Below, piece after piece: positions 23,493 through 33,460 of a DNA stretch of 58,292 nucleotides (positions within the stretch are counted from its first letter, which is position 1; each line of letters starts with the position of its first letter). Position numbers and translations under genes: made by a program. The stretch covers positions 1-58,292 of the forward strand of contig JAFUJH010000071.1 of assembly GCA_017473775.1 (NCBI GenBank). Direction: 5' to 3'. The notes under the pieces are model-generated. The model did not search any database and had not been told where the DNA came from. It saw nothing but the letters and a program-made list of their open reading frames with translations. Source of the DNA: Ruminococcus sp. (GTDB taxonomy: Bacteria > Bacillota > Clostridia > Oscillospirales > Acutalibacteraceae).

Positions 23493-24274
23493 AATACTAC
23501 TCCTGCTGTTGTAACTGCTAAAACTCCCAGTGCAATGAAATCCCTTGCACTCATATGGAGCTGTTTCATTCTTGTTCTGCCTTCTCCGCCCTGATAGCAA
23601 CGGCACTCCATTGCCATTGCAAGCTCATAGGCCCTGCGGAATGCAGAAACAAACAGGGGTATGAGTATGGGAATGAGAGCCTTGATTCTTCTGATAAGAT
23701 TGCCGCTTTCCATATCTGCACCACGGGCCTTCTGAGCAGACATAATCTTGTCTGTCTCCTCAAGCAGTGTGGGCACAAAACGCAGGGCAATAGTCATCAT
23801 CATTGCAATCTCGTGGGTTTTGATTTTAAGGAGGCTCAGGGGCTTCATAAGCCGCTCCAGAGCATCTGTCAAATCTGTAGGTGAAGTAGTAAAGGTAAGC
23901 GACGAGCTGACCATTACCAGTGAAATAATGCGGACAGCAACATAGATTGAGTTCTTGATACCGTCTGCTGTGACCTTGAATATCCACCATTCAAACAGAG
24001 GCTCACCTGTACCGTAGAACAGGTTGAGAAGTGAGGTAATGAGGATAACAAGGATGATAGCCTTCATACTCTTGAGATACAGATTAACAGGCACCTTGCT
24101 GAGTATAACGGACAAAGCCACCAGAAGTGCCACGACTCCCAGTGAATAGAAATTAAAGGTGCAGAATATAAGGATGATAACTCCTATAAGCAGGAGCACC
24201 TTTATTCTTGCGTCAAGTCGGTGGAGTATTCCGTTTGAGGGATAATACTGACCGAGGGTAATATCACGCATCAT
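23474..24274 (-). CDS. ecfT: ECF transporter transmembrane subunit EcfT
   Basis: 266 residues with about five membrane helices and two cytoplasmic coupling helices: the first holds ALRFVPTLLEETDKIMSAQKARGAD (Ala-Arg-Gly), the second AMAMECRCYQGG, a variant of the usual AMEARGY. It couples ATP hydrolysis by EcfA1/A2 to vitamin-specific S-components. Start overlaps the ecfA2 stop by 4 bases. Confidence 0.95.
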   Translation of the reverse strand: MMRDITLGQYYPSNGILHRLDARIKVLLLIGVIILIFCTFNFYSLGVVALLVALSVILSKVPVNLYLKSMKAIILVILITSLLNLFYGTGEPLFEWWIFKVTADGIKNSIYVAVRIISLVMVSSSLTFTTSPTDLTDALERLMKPLSLLKIKTHEIAMMMTIALRFVPTLLEETDKIMSAQKARGADMESGNLIRRIKALIPILIPLFVSAFRRAYELAMAMECRCYQGGEGRTRMKQLHMSARDFIALGVLAVTTAGVVLCNIFL

Positions 24275-25140
24275 AGTCTGCCCTCCTTCTTCAGGATGGC
24301 ACAGATTTCCTCAAAGGCTTTATCCACAGTAAGGATGCCCTCTGACAGAGGCACTCCCCTTCTGCGGAGCTCTGTGGTAATCTTGGTAATCTGAGGTACA
24401 CGAAGTCCGATTGACTCCAGCTCCTCAGACCTTGAAAATACATTCTGAGTTGTATCAAGCATTACGCAGTCGCCGTGATTCATAACAAGGACACGGTCTG
24501 CAATGCCTGCGATATCCTCCATACTGTGAGACACAAGGAGAACTGTATTGTTACGGGATTTATGGTATGCGTCAATCTGAGACAGGAGCACATCCCTGCC
24601 CATAGGGTCAAGTCCTGCTGTAGGCTCGTCCAGAATGAGAATCTCAGGGTCCATTGCAATAACACCTGCAATAGCGGCACGACGCTTCTCGCCACCTGAC
24701 AAATCAAAGGGTGAGCGGTCAAGGAGCTCGTCCTTGAGTCCTGCAAAAACGGCGGCACGCTTGACGCGTTTTTCGATAGATTCATCGGGAAGTCCCATAT
24801 TACGAGGGCCAAAGGAGATATCCTGTCTGACGGTTTCCTCAAAAAGCTGATTCTCAGGATACTGGAACACAAGTCCCACGCGGAATCGAACATCGCGGAG
24901 TTTCTTTTTATCAGCGTGGATATCAACTCCGTCCAAGTACACCTTGCCTGAGGTAGGCTTGATAAGGCCGTTGAGCATCTGCATCAGAGTGGATTTACCA
25001 CTGCCTGTATGACCGATGACACCTATAACCTCGCCACGGTTAATCTCGATAGAGACATCCTTGACGGCGTGCTTCTCAAATGGAGTACCCTTGCCGTATA
25101 CAAGGCTGAGGCACTCTGTTCTTAAAATCGGATTACTCAT
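24271..25140 (-). CDS. ecfA2: ECF transporter ATPase EcfA2
   Basis: 289 residues from ATG 25140, preceded by CGGAGGTGCTGTT. Walker [11 protein letters not shown]-loop [14 protein letters not shown], signature LSGGEKRR, Walker B ILILDEP. The Q-loop [10 protein letters not shown] form is typical of EcfA2. It overlaps ecfA1 by 4 bases. Confidence 0.95.
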   Translation of the reverse strand: MSNPILRTECLSLVYGKGTPFEKHAVKDVSIEINRGEVIGVIGHTGSGKSTLMQMLNGLIKPTSGKVYLDGVDIHADKKKLRDVRFRVGLVFQYPENQLFEETVRQDISFGPRNMGLPDESIEKRVKRAAVFAGLKDELLDRSPFDLSGGEKRRAAIAGVIAMDPEILILDEPTAGLDPMGRDVLLSQIDAYHKSRNNTVLLVSHSMEDIAGIADRVLVMNHGDCVMLDTTQNVFSRSEELESIGLRVPQITKITTELRRRGVPLSEGILTVDKAFEEICAILKKEGRL

Positions 25141-25985
25141 AACAGCACCTCCGAAAGAACATCTATACATTCCTGTGTATCAAGGGGAAGCTGTGAAAGC
25201 TCAAGTCCGCAAGCGGCGAGCTTTGCACAAAGCTCTGTCGCCTGGGGCACATCAAGCTGATGGCTTCTGATAAGCTGTACCTGAGAAAAAACCTCTCTGG
25301 GTGTACCCTCAGTGAGGATTCTGCCCTTGTCCATTACAACCACACGGTCACAGTTTACGGTTTCGTCCATATTGTGTGTGATAAGCACAACTGTGATGCC
25401 CTGCTCGCGGTTGAGCTTAGTGACAGCAGAGATTACTTCCTCTCTGCCCTTGGGGTCCAGCATAGCCGTAGGCTCATCAAGCACAATACAATCAGGCTCC
25501 ATTGCAAGTATGCCTGCAATAGCAATCCTCTGCTTTTGTCCGCCTGAGAGCTTGTGGGGTGCGTGGAGTCGGTACTCGTACATATCCACAGCCTTCAGTG
25601 CATTATCCACACGGCGGCGGATTTCCTCAGGCTCTACGCCTAAGTTCTCAGGGCCGAAGGCTACATCCTCCTCAACAATACTTGCTACAAGCTGATTGTC
25701 GGGATTCTGGAGTACAAGACCCACCTTGCGTCTTACATCGTAAATACGATCCTCGTCCTGAGTGTCGATATCCTCCACCAGAATTCTGCCTCCTGTGGGA
25801 AGCAGGATAGCATTCATATGCTTGGAGAGTGTGGATTTACCTGAGCCGTTGTGCCCGATAATAGCAAGGAACTCGCCCTTTCTCACAGACAGGGACACAT
25901 CACGCAGGACATTCACTGCATTATTCTGTTGTTCGTCCTCCTGCTCGTAATAAAAGAACAGGTGCTCTGCCTTTATAAAATCCAT
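25137..25985 (-). CDS. ecfA1: ECF transporter ATPase EcfA1
   Basis: 282 residues. Walker [11 protein letters not shown]-loop [14 protein letters not shown] (EcfA1 form), signature LSGGQKQR, Walker B CIVLDEP. ATG 25985 follows CAGGAGAGTCTGA. As the group II shared module, it should serve the RibU and FolT S-components at 42-43.7 kb and others elsewhere. Confidence 0.95.
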   Translation of the reverse strand: MDFIKAEHLFFYYEQEDEQQNNAVNVLRDVSLSVRKGEFLAIIGHNGSGKSTLSKHMNAILLPTGGRILVEDIDTQDEDRIYDVRRKVGLVLQNPDNQLVASIVEEDVAFGPENLGVEPEEIRRRVDNALKAVDMYEYRLHAPHKLSGGQKQRIAIAGILAMEPDCIVLDEPTAMLDPKGREEVISAVTKLNREQGITVVLITHNMDETVNCDRVVVMDKGRILTEGTPREVFSQVQLIRSHQLDVPQATELCAKLAACGLELSQLPLDTQECIDVLSEVLL

Positions 25986-26049
25986 TCAGACTCTCCTGTA
26001 AAATTCCAAAATTTCATATACATTTTCTTTCCAAATTAAGTGAAAATAT

Positions 26050-26916
26050 TTAATCCTTCTGCCAGATAGCAGTGCTTCCGCAAGGGAGCACAAGTCCTGT
26101 TGAGGTAACAGGCAGGCCAATCTCGTCGCAAGTAACCCTGCCGCCGAACTTCGGTACTATGACACTGCTGAGAATGTAGTGCATAACGGAGGGAGAAAGT
26201 CCTGCTGTGTAGGAGTTGAGGATGAAGAACTTTGCATCATCTGAGAGAAGCTGTGCACTTAATTCTATAAAAGAATAAATTTCCTCCTCAAGCTTCCATA
26301 CCTCACCACCGGGACCTCTGCCGTAAGAGGGAGGGTCCATAATGATGCCGTCATACTTGTTGCCCCGTCGAAGCTCACGCTTTACAAACTTGATGCAATC
26401 ATCCACAAGCCAACGGACAGGCTTATCTGCAAGTCCGCTCTCCTGTGCATTATCCCTTGCCCACTGGACCATACCCTTTGAGGCATCCACATGGCACACA
26501 CGGGCTCCTGCGTCTAAACACGCAAGGGTTGCACAGCCTGTATAGCCGAAAAGATTGATAACACTCAGCTCACGGTCTGAGTTGCGGATAATATCTGTAG
26601 CAAAATCCCAGTTCACTGCCTGCTCAGGGAAAACACCTGTGTGCTTGAAGCCCATGGTGCGGACATTGAAGGATAGATTGTCGTATTTAATATTCCATCT
26701 GTCGGGGAGGTTTTTGTATACCTCCCACCTACCGCCACCCTTCTGGGAGCGGATGTATCGGGCGTGGGCGGTGTACCATCGTTTGTCCTTCTTCTCTGTA
26801 TTCCAGATTATCTGGGGGTCGGGACGGATAAGGATGATATCACCCCAACGCTCAAGCCTCTCTCCGCCTGATGTATCAAGAAGCTCGTAGTCCTTGAATC
26901 TGTCAGCAACTCTCAT
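26050..26916 (-). CDS. class I SAM-dependent methyltransferase (RlmI/RlmK-like)
   Basis: 288 residues. The SAM motif is NLFGYTGCATL (about 120-131), followed by an acidic ribose-binding residue in CHVDASKGMV and a catalytic-type DPPSYGRGP (about 190-198), as in 23S rRNA cytosine/guanine methyltransferases of the RlmI/RlmK group. It lacks an N-terminal PUA domain, so the target is uncertain. ATG overlaps the glmM stop by one base (TGATG), so it is translationally coupled to glmM. Confidence 0.85.
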   Translation of the reverse strand: MRVADRFKDYELLDTSGGERLERWGDIILIRPDPQIIWNTEKKDKRWYTAHARYIRSQKGGGRWEVYKNLPDRWNIKYDNLSFNVRTMGFKHTGVFPEQAVNWDFATDIIRNSDRELSVINLFGYTGCATLACLDAGARVCHVDASKGMVQWARDNAQESGLADKPVRWLVDDCIKFVKRELRRGNKYDGIIMDPPSYGRGPGGEVWKLEEEIYSFIELSAQLLSDDAKFFILNSYTAGLSPSVMHYILSSVIVPKFGGRVTCDEIGLPVTSTGLVLPCGSTAIWQKD

Positions 26917-28265
26917 CAGGTAAGTCTCTCCTTGATTACTGCGGCTGTCTCGTTAGCAAGGCGGGATATCTCGGCGTAGTCCTCACCCTCAAGCATTACT
27001 CTGATGATAGGCTCGGTACCACTGAGTCTTACAAGTATTCTTCCCCTGCCCTCAAGGATTCCCTCAACACGCTTGATTTCTTCCTTGACTTCCTTATCGG
27101 TGTAGAATTTATTCTTGTTCTCGTTAGAAACTGTTACATTAATGAGAATCTGAGGATAACGCTCCATAAGTGTGGCAATTGATGACAGGCGTGCCTGACG
27201 GCGGTTGATAAGGCTTAAAAGCTGTGCACCTGTAAGCTGACCATCGCCTGTGGTGGAGTAATCAAGGCAGATAACATGGCCTGACTGCTCGCCGCCGATG
27301 TTGTAATCCTCCTGACGCATCGCCTCAAGCACATAGCGGTCGCCCACCTTGGTGGAGACAAAGTTCATACCATTTGCCTCGCAGAATTTCTGGAAGCCCA
27401 TATTAGTCATAACTGTGCCTACAACTGTGTCACGCTTGAGCATACCGCGGCTCTTAAAGTCAGCGGCAATAATAGCAATGATAAAGTCGCCGTCTACAAG
27501 CTCGCCGTTGTCGTCAACAGCAAGGCATCTGTCTGCATCACCGTCAAAAGCAAGACCTGCATCAAGGTTATTATCACGGACATAACGCATCAGTGTCTCG
27601 GTGTGAGTTGAGCCGCAGTTTGCGTTGATGTTGATTCCGTCGGGATGGTCAAAAAGCATATGACACTCTGCACCCAGCTTCTCAAACAGCTTCTTGGCTG
27701 TGGTACTTGCAGAGCCGTTGGAGCAATCCAGCGCTATACGCATACCCTTCAGGTCATACTGGACAGTGCTTGCAACATGGTCAATGTACTCGTCAGCGGC
27801 AGAGGTTACATATTCTACTCTGCCCAGCTCGTCACGGGTGCATACCTTGTAGGGAACGGTGTTATCCAAAACAATGGACTCAATCTGCTCCTCCAGCTCA
27901 TCAGGAAGCTTGAAGCCTTCGTCGTTGAAAAGCTTGATTCCGTTGAATTCATAGGGGTTATGGGATGCAGAAATCATAATACCTGCATCAGCCTTGTACT
28001 TGGAAACAAGGTAAGCAACTGCAGGTGTGGGCACAACGCCCAGAATCTTCACATTAGCACCAACAGAGCAAAGTCCTGCAATCAGTGCACCCTCCAGCAT
28101 ATCGCCTGAAAGACGGGTGTCCTTGCCGATAACGAAGGTAGGATGTGCTACCTCGTCACTTGTGAGCACCATTGCGGCGGCTCTGCCGATATTCATTGCA
28201 AGCTCACAGGTGAGCTCTGTATTTGCGACGCCTCTGGCGCCGTCTGTTCCAAATAATCTTCCCAT
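26916..28265 (-). CDS. glmM: phosphoglucosamine mutase
   Basis: 449 residues from ATG 28265 (CGGAGGATTATT upstream; 20 open codons further up lack a site). Start GRLFGTDGARGVAN, phosphoserine loop ISASHNPYE (about 100), metal loop DGDADR and C-terminal phosphate loop RLSGTEPIIRVM. It converts glucosamine-6-P to glucosamine-1-P for UDP-GlcNAc and cell wall. Confidence 0.97.
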   Translation of the reverse strand: MGRLFGTDGARGVANTELTCELAMNIGRAAAMVLTSDEVAHPTFVIGKDTRLSGDMLEGALIAGLCSVGANVKILGVVPTPAVAYLVSKYKADAGIMISASHNPYEFNGIKLFNDEGFKLPDELEEQIESIVLDNTVPYKVCTRDELGRVEYVTSAADEYIDHVASTVQYDLKGMRIALDCSNGSASTTAKKLFEKLGAECHMLFDHPDGININANCGSTHTETLMRYVRDNNLDAGLAFDGDADRCLAVDDNGELVDGDFIIAIIAADFKSRGMLKRDTVVGTVMTNMGFQKFCEANGMNFVSTKVGDRYVLEAMRQEDYNIGGEQSGHVICLDYSTTGDGQLTGAQLLSLINRRQARLSSIATLMERYPQILINVTVSNENKNKFYTDKEVKEEIKRVEGILEGRGRILVRLSGTEPIIRVMLEGEDYAEISRLANETAAVIKERLT

Positions 28266-28310
28266 AATAATCCTCCGTTTTATGTAAAGTCTGTTATTGA
28301 TGATTTTTAC

Positions 28311-28334
28311 GGATGTGCAATGCACATCCCTACG
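28311..28334. repeat. CCCTAC palindrome (28.3 kb copy)
   Basis: ggatgtgcaatgcacatccctacg in the 96-base gap between glmM and ruvB: a palindrome followed by the shared tail CTACG. One of a dispersed family in this window. Confidence 0.6.
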
Positions 28335-28361
28335 CGGATTTATTGATTGATTTTTACTTCC

Positions 28362-29441
28362 TCAGTCAGTTTCGTCAAAAAGTGTGGGCTGGCAGGTGTT
28401 GCAGGCTGTGCCCTCGGTGGGGATTCCCAGATGCTCATATGCAAGGGCTGTTACACATCTGCCGCGTGGAGTACGGCTTAAAAATCCAATCTGCATCAGA
28501 TAAGGCTCGTACACATCCTCGATAGTGACTGCCTCCTCGCCTATTGCGGCGGCGATGGTATCAAGTCCCACAGGGCCTCCGCCATAGTTACGAATCATTG
28601 CAAGGAGCATTCGTCTGTCACTGCTGTCAAGGCCCAAGGAGTCAATCTCCAGTCTGTCGAGGGCTGTCTTTGCAACTTCATAGGTAATGGTGCCGTCAGA
28701 CATAACCTGAGCAAAATCACGGACTCGCTTTAAGAGACGGTTGGCGATTCGGGGTGTACCGCGGGAGCGTGATGCAAGCTCCATAGCTCCTCCTGCATCG
28801 ATGCCGATACCTAAAATTCCTGCTGAACGGGTGATAATCTCTGCCAGCTCCTCTGCCTTGTAAAGCTCAAGCCTGAGTACCACTCCGAAGCGGTCTCTCA
28901 GCGGTGCTGAAAGCTGACCTGCACGGGTGGTAGCACCTACAAGGGTGAACTTGGGAAGCGGCAGGTGGTAGGATGCCGCCATCTGACCTTTACCTGTGAT
29001 GATATCAATAGCGAAGTCCTCCATTGAGGGATAGAGTATCTCCTCTACTGCACGGCTCATACGGTGTATCTCGTCAATAAAGAGTACATCACCGGGATTG
29101 AGGTTTGTAAGCAGTGCGGCCAAATCGCCGGGCTTCTCGATAGCAGGGCCTGAGGTGATACGGATATTAACGCCCAGTTCGTTTGCTATGATGTTTGACA
29201 AGGTAGTCTTACCAAGTCCCGGAGGGCCGTAAAGAAGCACATGGTCCAGAGGCTCGCCTCTGAGCTTTGCGGCTTCAATATAAACCCTGAGATTCTCCTT
29301 GACCTTCTGCTGTCCGATATAATCGTCGAAGGTTTTGGGTCTTAATGGGTTATCCCCCTCTAAGGCATCGGTAGGAATCTCTGCTGTATCTACTATTCGG
29401 TTTTCAAAGTCAAAGTCGTCTGAAAATACATTTGCACTCAT
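28362..29441 (-). CDS. ruvB: Holliday junction branch migration ATPase RuvB
   Basis: 359 residues. Walker [11 protein letters not shown], Walker B FIDEIHR, sensor GATTRAG and the C-terminal winged helix with [11 protein letters not shown] slightly long acidic N-terminus and an extra C-terminal tail with [10 protein letters not shown] are seen. It follows ruvA by two bases. Confidence 0.97.
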   Translation of the reverse strand: MSANVFSDDFDFENRIVDTAEIPTDALEGDNPLRPKTFDDYIGQQKVKENLRVYIEAAKLRGEPLDHVLLYGPPGLGKTTLSNIIANELGVNIRITSGPAIEKPGDLAALLTNLNPGDVLFIDEIHRMSRAVEEILYPSMEDFAIDIITGKGQMAASYHLPLPKFTLVGATTRAGQLSAPLRDRFGVVLRLELYKAEELAEIITRSAGILGIGIDAGGAMELASRSRGTPRIANRLLKRVRDFAQVMSDGTITYEVAKTALDRLEIDSLGLDSSDRRMLLAMIRNYGGGPVGLDTIAAAIGEEAVTIEDVYEPYLMQIGFLSRTPRGRCVTALAYEHLGIPTEGTACNTCQPTLFDETD

Positions 29442-29443
29442 AA

Positions 29444-30037
29444 TTATCTACCCATTCTCCTCAAGGTCTGAGCAATAAGCTGTTCTACTGTAAGTGTGGG
29501 GTCAAGGGTGCTCAGCACAGGCATAACATCTGCTGAGGAATAACCCAGCACTGCAAGGGCGGCTACTGCCTTGGGAATATTGCCTGTATCGGCAATGACA
29601 GAGCCTGCTGACTCCACTGATATCTCGGATGAAGCAAAGCCCTTGAGCTTATCCTTCAGTTCAAGGATGATTCGCTGTGCAAGCTTGGGGCCTACACCTG
29701 AGGCTCGGGTCAGGGACTTCACATCAGAGGAGGCAACCGCCATTGCCACCTGCTCTGAAGAAAGCTCGCTGAGAATGGACAGTGCCATCTTGGGGCCTAC
29801 ACCGGTGACGCCAATGAGTATGCGGAATGTGGACAGCTCCGTCTGGCTGTAAAAGCCGAAAAGCTCCATTGCATCCTCGCGGACATTCAGGTGAGTGTAC
29901 AGTGTAACCTCACTGTTCAGCTTGATGTTCCTTTGTGTATTGGAAGTAGTCTGGCATCTCATTCCTACGCCTGAGCATTCCACAACGGCAAAGCCCGGCT
30001 CCATATGGATGAGAGTACCTCTGACAGAATAAATCAT
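29444..30037 (-). CDS. ruvA: Holliday junction binding protein RuvA
   Basis: 197 residues with the N-terminal OB fold (MIYSVRGTL), two helix-hairpin-helix motifs ([22 protein letters not shown]) and the C-terminal RuvB-contact domain (about 150-197). Operon order is ruvC, ruvA, ruvB. Confidence 0.97.
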   Translation of the reverse strand: MIYSVRGTLIHMEPGFAVVECSGVGMRCQTTSNTQRNIKLNSEVTLYTHLNVREDAMELFGFYSQTELSTFRILIGVTGVGPKMALSILSELSSEQVAMAVASSDVKSLTRASGVGPKLAQRIILELKDKLKGFASSEISVESAGSVIADTGNIPKAVAALAVLGYSSADVMPVLSTLDPTLTVEQLIAQTLRRMGR

Positions 30038-30055
30038 TGCTTGTTACCTCTTGTT

Positions 30056-30122
30056 TTCGGGCGATTCGTGAATTGCCCCTACGATTTTACTTTTTCGGGT
30101 GATTCATGAATCACCCCTACAA
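30056..30122. repeat. two tandem CCCTAC palindromes between ruvC and ruvA
   Basis: gggcgattcgtgaattgcccctacg (about 30059-30083) and gggtgattcatgaatcacccctac (about 30097-30120) fill the gap between ruvA and ruvC in the same orientation. Each arm change in one is compensated in the other arm (cgatt/aattg; tgatt/aatca). Confidence 0.65.
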
Positions 30123-30132
30123 AGATGGTGGT

Positions 30133-30642
30133 TTATTTGATGCCGTCTGTACGAAGTTTGAGTCTTGCAGCAGTGCCTGCGGCGTGAATATGGCAGATAG
30201 CAACTGCCAGTGCATCGCAGGTATCGTCATACCGAGGCATCTTTGCAAGATGCAGAAGACGCTTTGTCATTTCCATAACCTGTGGCTTCTTAGCCTTACC
30301 GTAGCCTGTGACTGCTGTCTTGACCTGCAGGGGTGTGTACTCATACACAGGGATGCCTGCAAGATTTGCACACAGCAGGATAACTCCCCTTGCCTCTGCC
30401 ACCATAATTGCTGTCTTCTGGTTATTCTGGAAGTACAGGGATTCGATGGAGATAGCATCGGGCTTTGTCTTCTCAATCAGGTCGTTCATATTATCGTAAA
30501 TGATACGGAGTCGCTCAGTAAAAGGGGTATCAGCATCAGTGGTGATAGCACCGCAACCCAAGGCTCTGTAGTTAACTCCCTGATAGGTTATAACGCCGTA
30601 GCCTACTATGGCGTAACCCGGGTCAATTCCCAGAACTATCAC
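30133..30642 (-). CDS. ruvC: Holliday junction resolvase RuvC
   Basis: 169 residues, RNase H fold. The acidic residues are in LGIDPGYAIVGYG, AISIESLYFQNN and DDTCDALAVAICH. ATG 30642 has AGGAGGGAGCGCAGT upstream. No LexA-type box is seen upstream (30643-30813 has no gene). Confidence 0.96.
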   Translation of the reverse strand: MIVLGIDPGYAIVGYGVITYQGVNYRALGCGAITTDADTPFTERLRIIYDNMNDLIEKTKPDAISIESLYFQNNQKTAIMVAEARGVILLCANLAGIPVYEYTPLQVKTAVTGYGKAKKPQVMEMTKRLLHLAKMPRYDDTCDALAVAICHIHAAGTAARLKLRTDGIK

Positions 30643-30795
30643 TGCGCTCCCTCCTTGTTGGCATACTGACCGACGATAATTTTACTAATGAAGTATTATA
30701 ACATATAAATGCAAATTTAGCAATGTATATTCGCAAAAGATTTGCAGTTTTTTGAGAGCTTGGGAAAGATGCTCAAAGCGTCATTTGAGAGAAGC

Positions 30796-30832
30796 GAAAA
30801 AATCAAGTGTTTATCAGGGATTTCCCTTGATT
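30796..30832 (-). terminator. terminator overlapping the lipoprotein 3' end
   Basis: On the minus strand AATCAAG and CTTGATT pair with an inner GGGAAATCCC hairpin, then TTTTTT. It spans the stop codon of the lipoprotein gene. Confidence 0.65.
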
Positions 30833-31200
30833 GGGATTTTTGTTTCTTCCAAAGCTACAGGATAAAACACCAGTGTATCTGTGCCGTAGGTAATCTCCGC
30901 TCTGTTTGCGTACACCTGATAGGAAAAGGTGTAGGTTCTGAACATATCTTCGCTTGTTATGTAAAAGCGGTTGCTGTCTATACTAAGCTTACCTGATAGT
31001 GTTACTTCATCCTGAGAAGAAGCAATCACAAGGCTTGCTGAATCCTCGCAAAAAGCAAGTGACGCTCTGAGCCCTGATGCGGTCTCTGTCTGCCAGTTGC
31101 GAGAGGTAAGCTCATCGGCAGGGGTCAGTACCACACTCTGACAGGATGCAAGTATAAGACACAAAAGCACAGCACAGGCTGAAATTACAGTACGCTTCAT
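30814..31200 (-). CDS. small lipoprotein
   Basis: 128 residues. A signal peptide with lipobox LASC predicts lipid attachment at Cys20. The mature part is beta-rich with a pattern of short strands, lipocalin-like at best. It stands alone between ruvC and the divergent DUF2804 operon. Family not recognised. Confidence 0.8.
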   Translation of the reverse strand: MKRTVISACAVLLCLILASCQSVVLTPADELTSRNWQTETASGLRASLAFCEDSASLVIASSQDEVTLSGKLSIDSNRFYITSEDMFRTYTFSYQVYANRAEITYGTDTLVFYPVALEETKIPIKGNP

Positions 31201-31318
31201 AAAATTACCTCGTGATAAAAGTATTGGGGGATTTGTTGAAAACTATTGAATTAATGCGTAAATAATGTATAATTAATAATTAGATTGGGTTAATATTATA
31301 TTTTTCAGGTTTTACCTG

Positions 31319-31324
31319 TATAAT
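31319..31324 (+). promoter_or_regulatory. -10 element of the DUF2804 operon
   Basis: TATAAT lies 24 bases before the chosen start; no convincing -35 is seen. Confidence 0.5.
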
Positions 31325-31348
31325 CTGACATTGTAAGGAGTGAGGCGT

Positions 31349-32353
31349 ATGCAGAATGAGATTAAGACAGAGTCTGCTGTATTTGATGCATCAGGCTATG
31401 TGAAAAATCCCGGTTGGAGCAGACTTCCTCTTTTTACCTTTGATAAATCCCTGTGCAAAAACAGGTTTTCACTATGCGAGCGGGACAGCTATCTGATTGC
31501 AAACGACGAGGTTTCTATCTACCTTTCTGTTGCAGAGCCGGGTGTCACCTGCGAGGTGACTGCTGTAATTGCTGACCACATAAGGGGCACAATTGATGCA
31601 CGCACACTAAAGAAATATATGTCCTTCGGACGGCTTGATATGCCCTCCTCCAGCAAAAACGGCGATGTTACCTTTACTGATGCAAGAGTGGGGATGAATT
31701 TTTCCAACACTGCACTGAAAAGATACATCCGCTGTGAGTTTGTAAACTTCTGCAAGGACAAGAATCTTTATATCAACATTATGCTTGAGGACACCATTGA
31801 CGAGAGCCTGAATGTGCTAATCCCCACCAAACAAAACAAGCGGGGCTTCTTCCTGAAAAGGTTTATGCCTGCTATGAGTGCATCGGGTGTTGTCCGTTGC
31901 GGCGGTGCAGAATACAACCTGACTGCAGAAAAAACAACCGCCTTCCTTGATTGGCAGAGGTTTTCAATTAATGACAAGGCATATTACCACGCATTGTATG
32001 CAGATACCACCATCGGCGGCAGGAAGTTTTCGCTGTGCCTTGCAGGTGGCTTAGGTGACCCGTCACAGGGATCTGAAAACTGCTATTTTCTGGACGGAGA
32101 GCTACACAAATTTGCATCCGTTAAGGCAGAGGGTAACGAGGACAGACCTGACAAGCCATGGCGATTCACTGCAGGCAGCAGTGCTATGGAGATAGTGTTC
32201 AGACCTGAGATAAAATCAGGCAGGCTTATGAGTCAGAAATGCGGACAGAAAGTGCTTATCTTCGGCAAGCTCTACGGCAATATCAAGCAAATCGGCACAG
32301 AGAAGATAGTACTGGACGCTGTGCCTGCACACCTGGAATTCACTCTGGTATAA
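31349..32353 (+). CDS. DUF2804 family protein
   Basis: 334 residues. The family hallmarks are present: an N-terminal GWSRLPLF, a middle FLDWQRF, ENCYFLDGELHKF and a late PWRF...MEIVFRPE...KVLIFGKLYG. The fold is probably an all-beta lipocalin or carotenoid-synthase-like barrel; the function is unknown. ATG 31349 follows AAGGAGTGAGGCGT; a CGT-ATG frame three codons earlier is not used. First gene of a three-gene operon with a helical membrane protein and a PP2C-like phosphatase. Confidence 0.85.
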   Translation: MQNEIKTESAVFDASGYVKNPGWSRLPLFTFDKSLCKNRFSLCERDSYLIANDEVSIYLSVAEPGVTCEVTAVIADHIRGTIDARTLKKYMSFGRLDMPSSSKNGDVTFTDARVGMNFSNTALKRYIRCEFVNFCKDKNLYINIMLEDTIDESLNVLIPTKQNKRGFFLKRFMPAMSASGVVRCGGAEYNLTAEKTTAFLDWQRFSINDKAYYHALYADTTIGGRKFSLCLAGGLGDPSQGSENCYFLDGELHKFASVKAEGNEDRPDKPWRFTAGSSAMEIVFRPEIKSGRLMSQKCGQKVLIFGKLYGNIKQIGTEKIVLDAVPAHLEFTLV

Positions 32354-32365
32354 GGAGAATTATAT

Positions 32366-33460
32366 ATGATAATCCACAGCAAAGAAGAACTGACAAGTTT
32401 TCTATCCCAACTCCCCAAGGAGACGGACCGAGATTTTGAGAAAAAGATAGTTTCACTCTGCACAGAAGAAAATCAGGATAAGAATTTCTACGCATGGACA
32501 GAGGAGCTGGCAAATACAGAATTCTCAAGTGAGAGTGAGGAGAAGGTTGCCTTTGCCGCCTTTTGCATCCTGAGCAATATTGCAAGGAGGAGCTTTGACA
32601 GAACAAAGGAAACCGACCTTATCAACGGCTACAGAGAGAAGTTCGGCAATCACGCCTTCTACAAGCATCTGAAGCTGCTGTGTATGCTGGATAATCATGT
32701 GGGACTTGACCATGAGGAAATACTGGAGCTTGCATATGAAAACTCCAGAAACATATATACTAATGCAGGTGTTCAGCACGCACTGGCTGACGCGGTTGCA
32801 ACACTGTTTGAGGAAAATGAATTCACCCCCGAGCAGTGTCCCGACAAGCTGTGGCTTGAGCGTGGTATGGAGGCAGTGCTCCTTGCAATCAACTTTGACA
32901 GTGCATATGCCAAGTTCTACTGCACTAAGGCACGCATACTGTCACTTCAAGGCAACCACAAGGAAGCACTGCGTTGCATAGACACAGCAATTGACTATGA
33001 GAACTCAAAGAACAAGGACTATGCACTGCGTGTAGGCAGATATCAGATGCACGCACAGACTATAAACAACAGACTTCATAATCAGCTTATGCGTCAGCAG
33101 CTGCAAGAGGAGATGACTGCACAGAAGGAAGCATACATCACCGAGATGCAACAGCGTCAGGAGGAGCTTGAGACCCAGACAAACCGCTCCAGAATCAAGA
33201 ATATGGAGTTCATCGGTTTGTTTGCAGGTATTATCAGCTTTACTATCGGCGGACTCAATATTGCTCAGGGACTGGCAGGTCAATCAATTATAGCAGTGGC
33301 AGGACTTATCATTGTACTGATGGGTGCATTGCTTGGAGTATATGCAGGCTTTGGCGTTATACTCCATGGCTTCAGAGGCAAAGAAAGTGTGAGGAATTAC
33401 ATAGTATTTGCTATGGGATTATTACTTATTGTAGGAGGAGTTATCCTTTGTTTGAGATAA
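32366..33460 (+). CDS. helical-repeat, coiled-coil membrane protein
   Basis: 364 residues. The first 240 are helical, with a TPR-like pair near 165-215 (YAKFYCTKARILSLQGNHKEAL). A Gln/Glu-rich coiled coil spans about 225-285, and three hydrophobic helices (about 285-305, 308-333 and 342-362) close the protein. The soluble part should face the cytoplasm. It starts 12 bases after DUF2804 and its end overlaps the next gene by 13 bases. Family not recognised. Confidence 0.82.
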   Translation: MIIHSKEELTSFLSQLPKETDRDFEKKIVSLCTEENQDKNFYAWTEELANTEFSSESEEKVAFAAFCILSNIARRSFDRTKETDLINGYREKFGNHAFYKHLKLLCMLDNHVGLDHEEILELAYENSRNIYTNAGVQHALADAVATLFEENEFTPEQCPDKLWLERGMEAVLLAINFDSAYAKFYCTKARILSLQGNHKEALRCIDTAIDYENSKNKDYALRVGRYQMHAQTINNRLHNQLMRQQLQEEMTAQKEAYITEMQQRQEELETQTNRSRIKNMEFIGLFAGIISFTIGGLNIAQGLAGQSIIAVAGLIIVLMGALLGVYAGFGVILHGFRGKESVRNYIVFAMGLLLIVGGVILCLR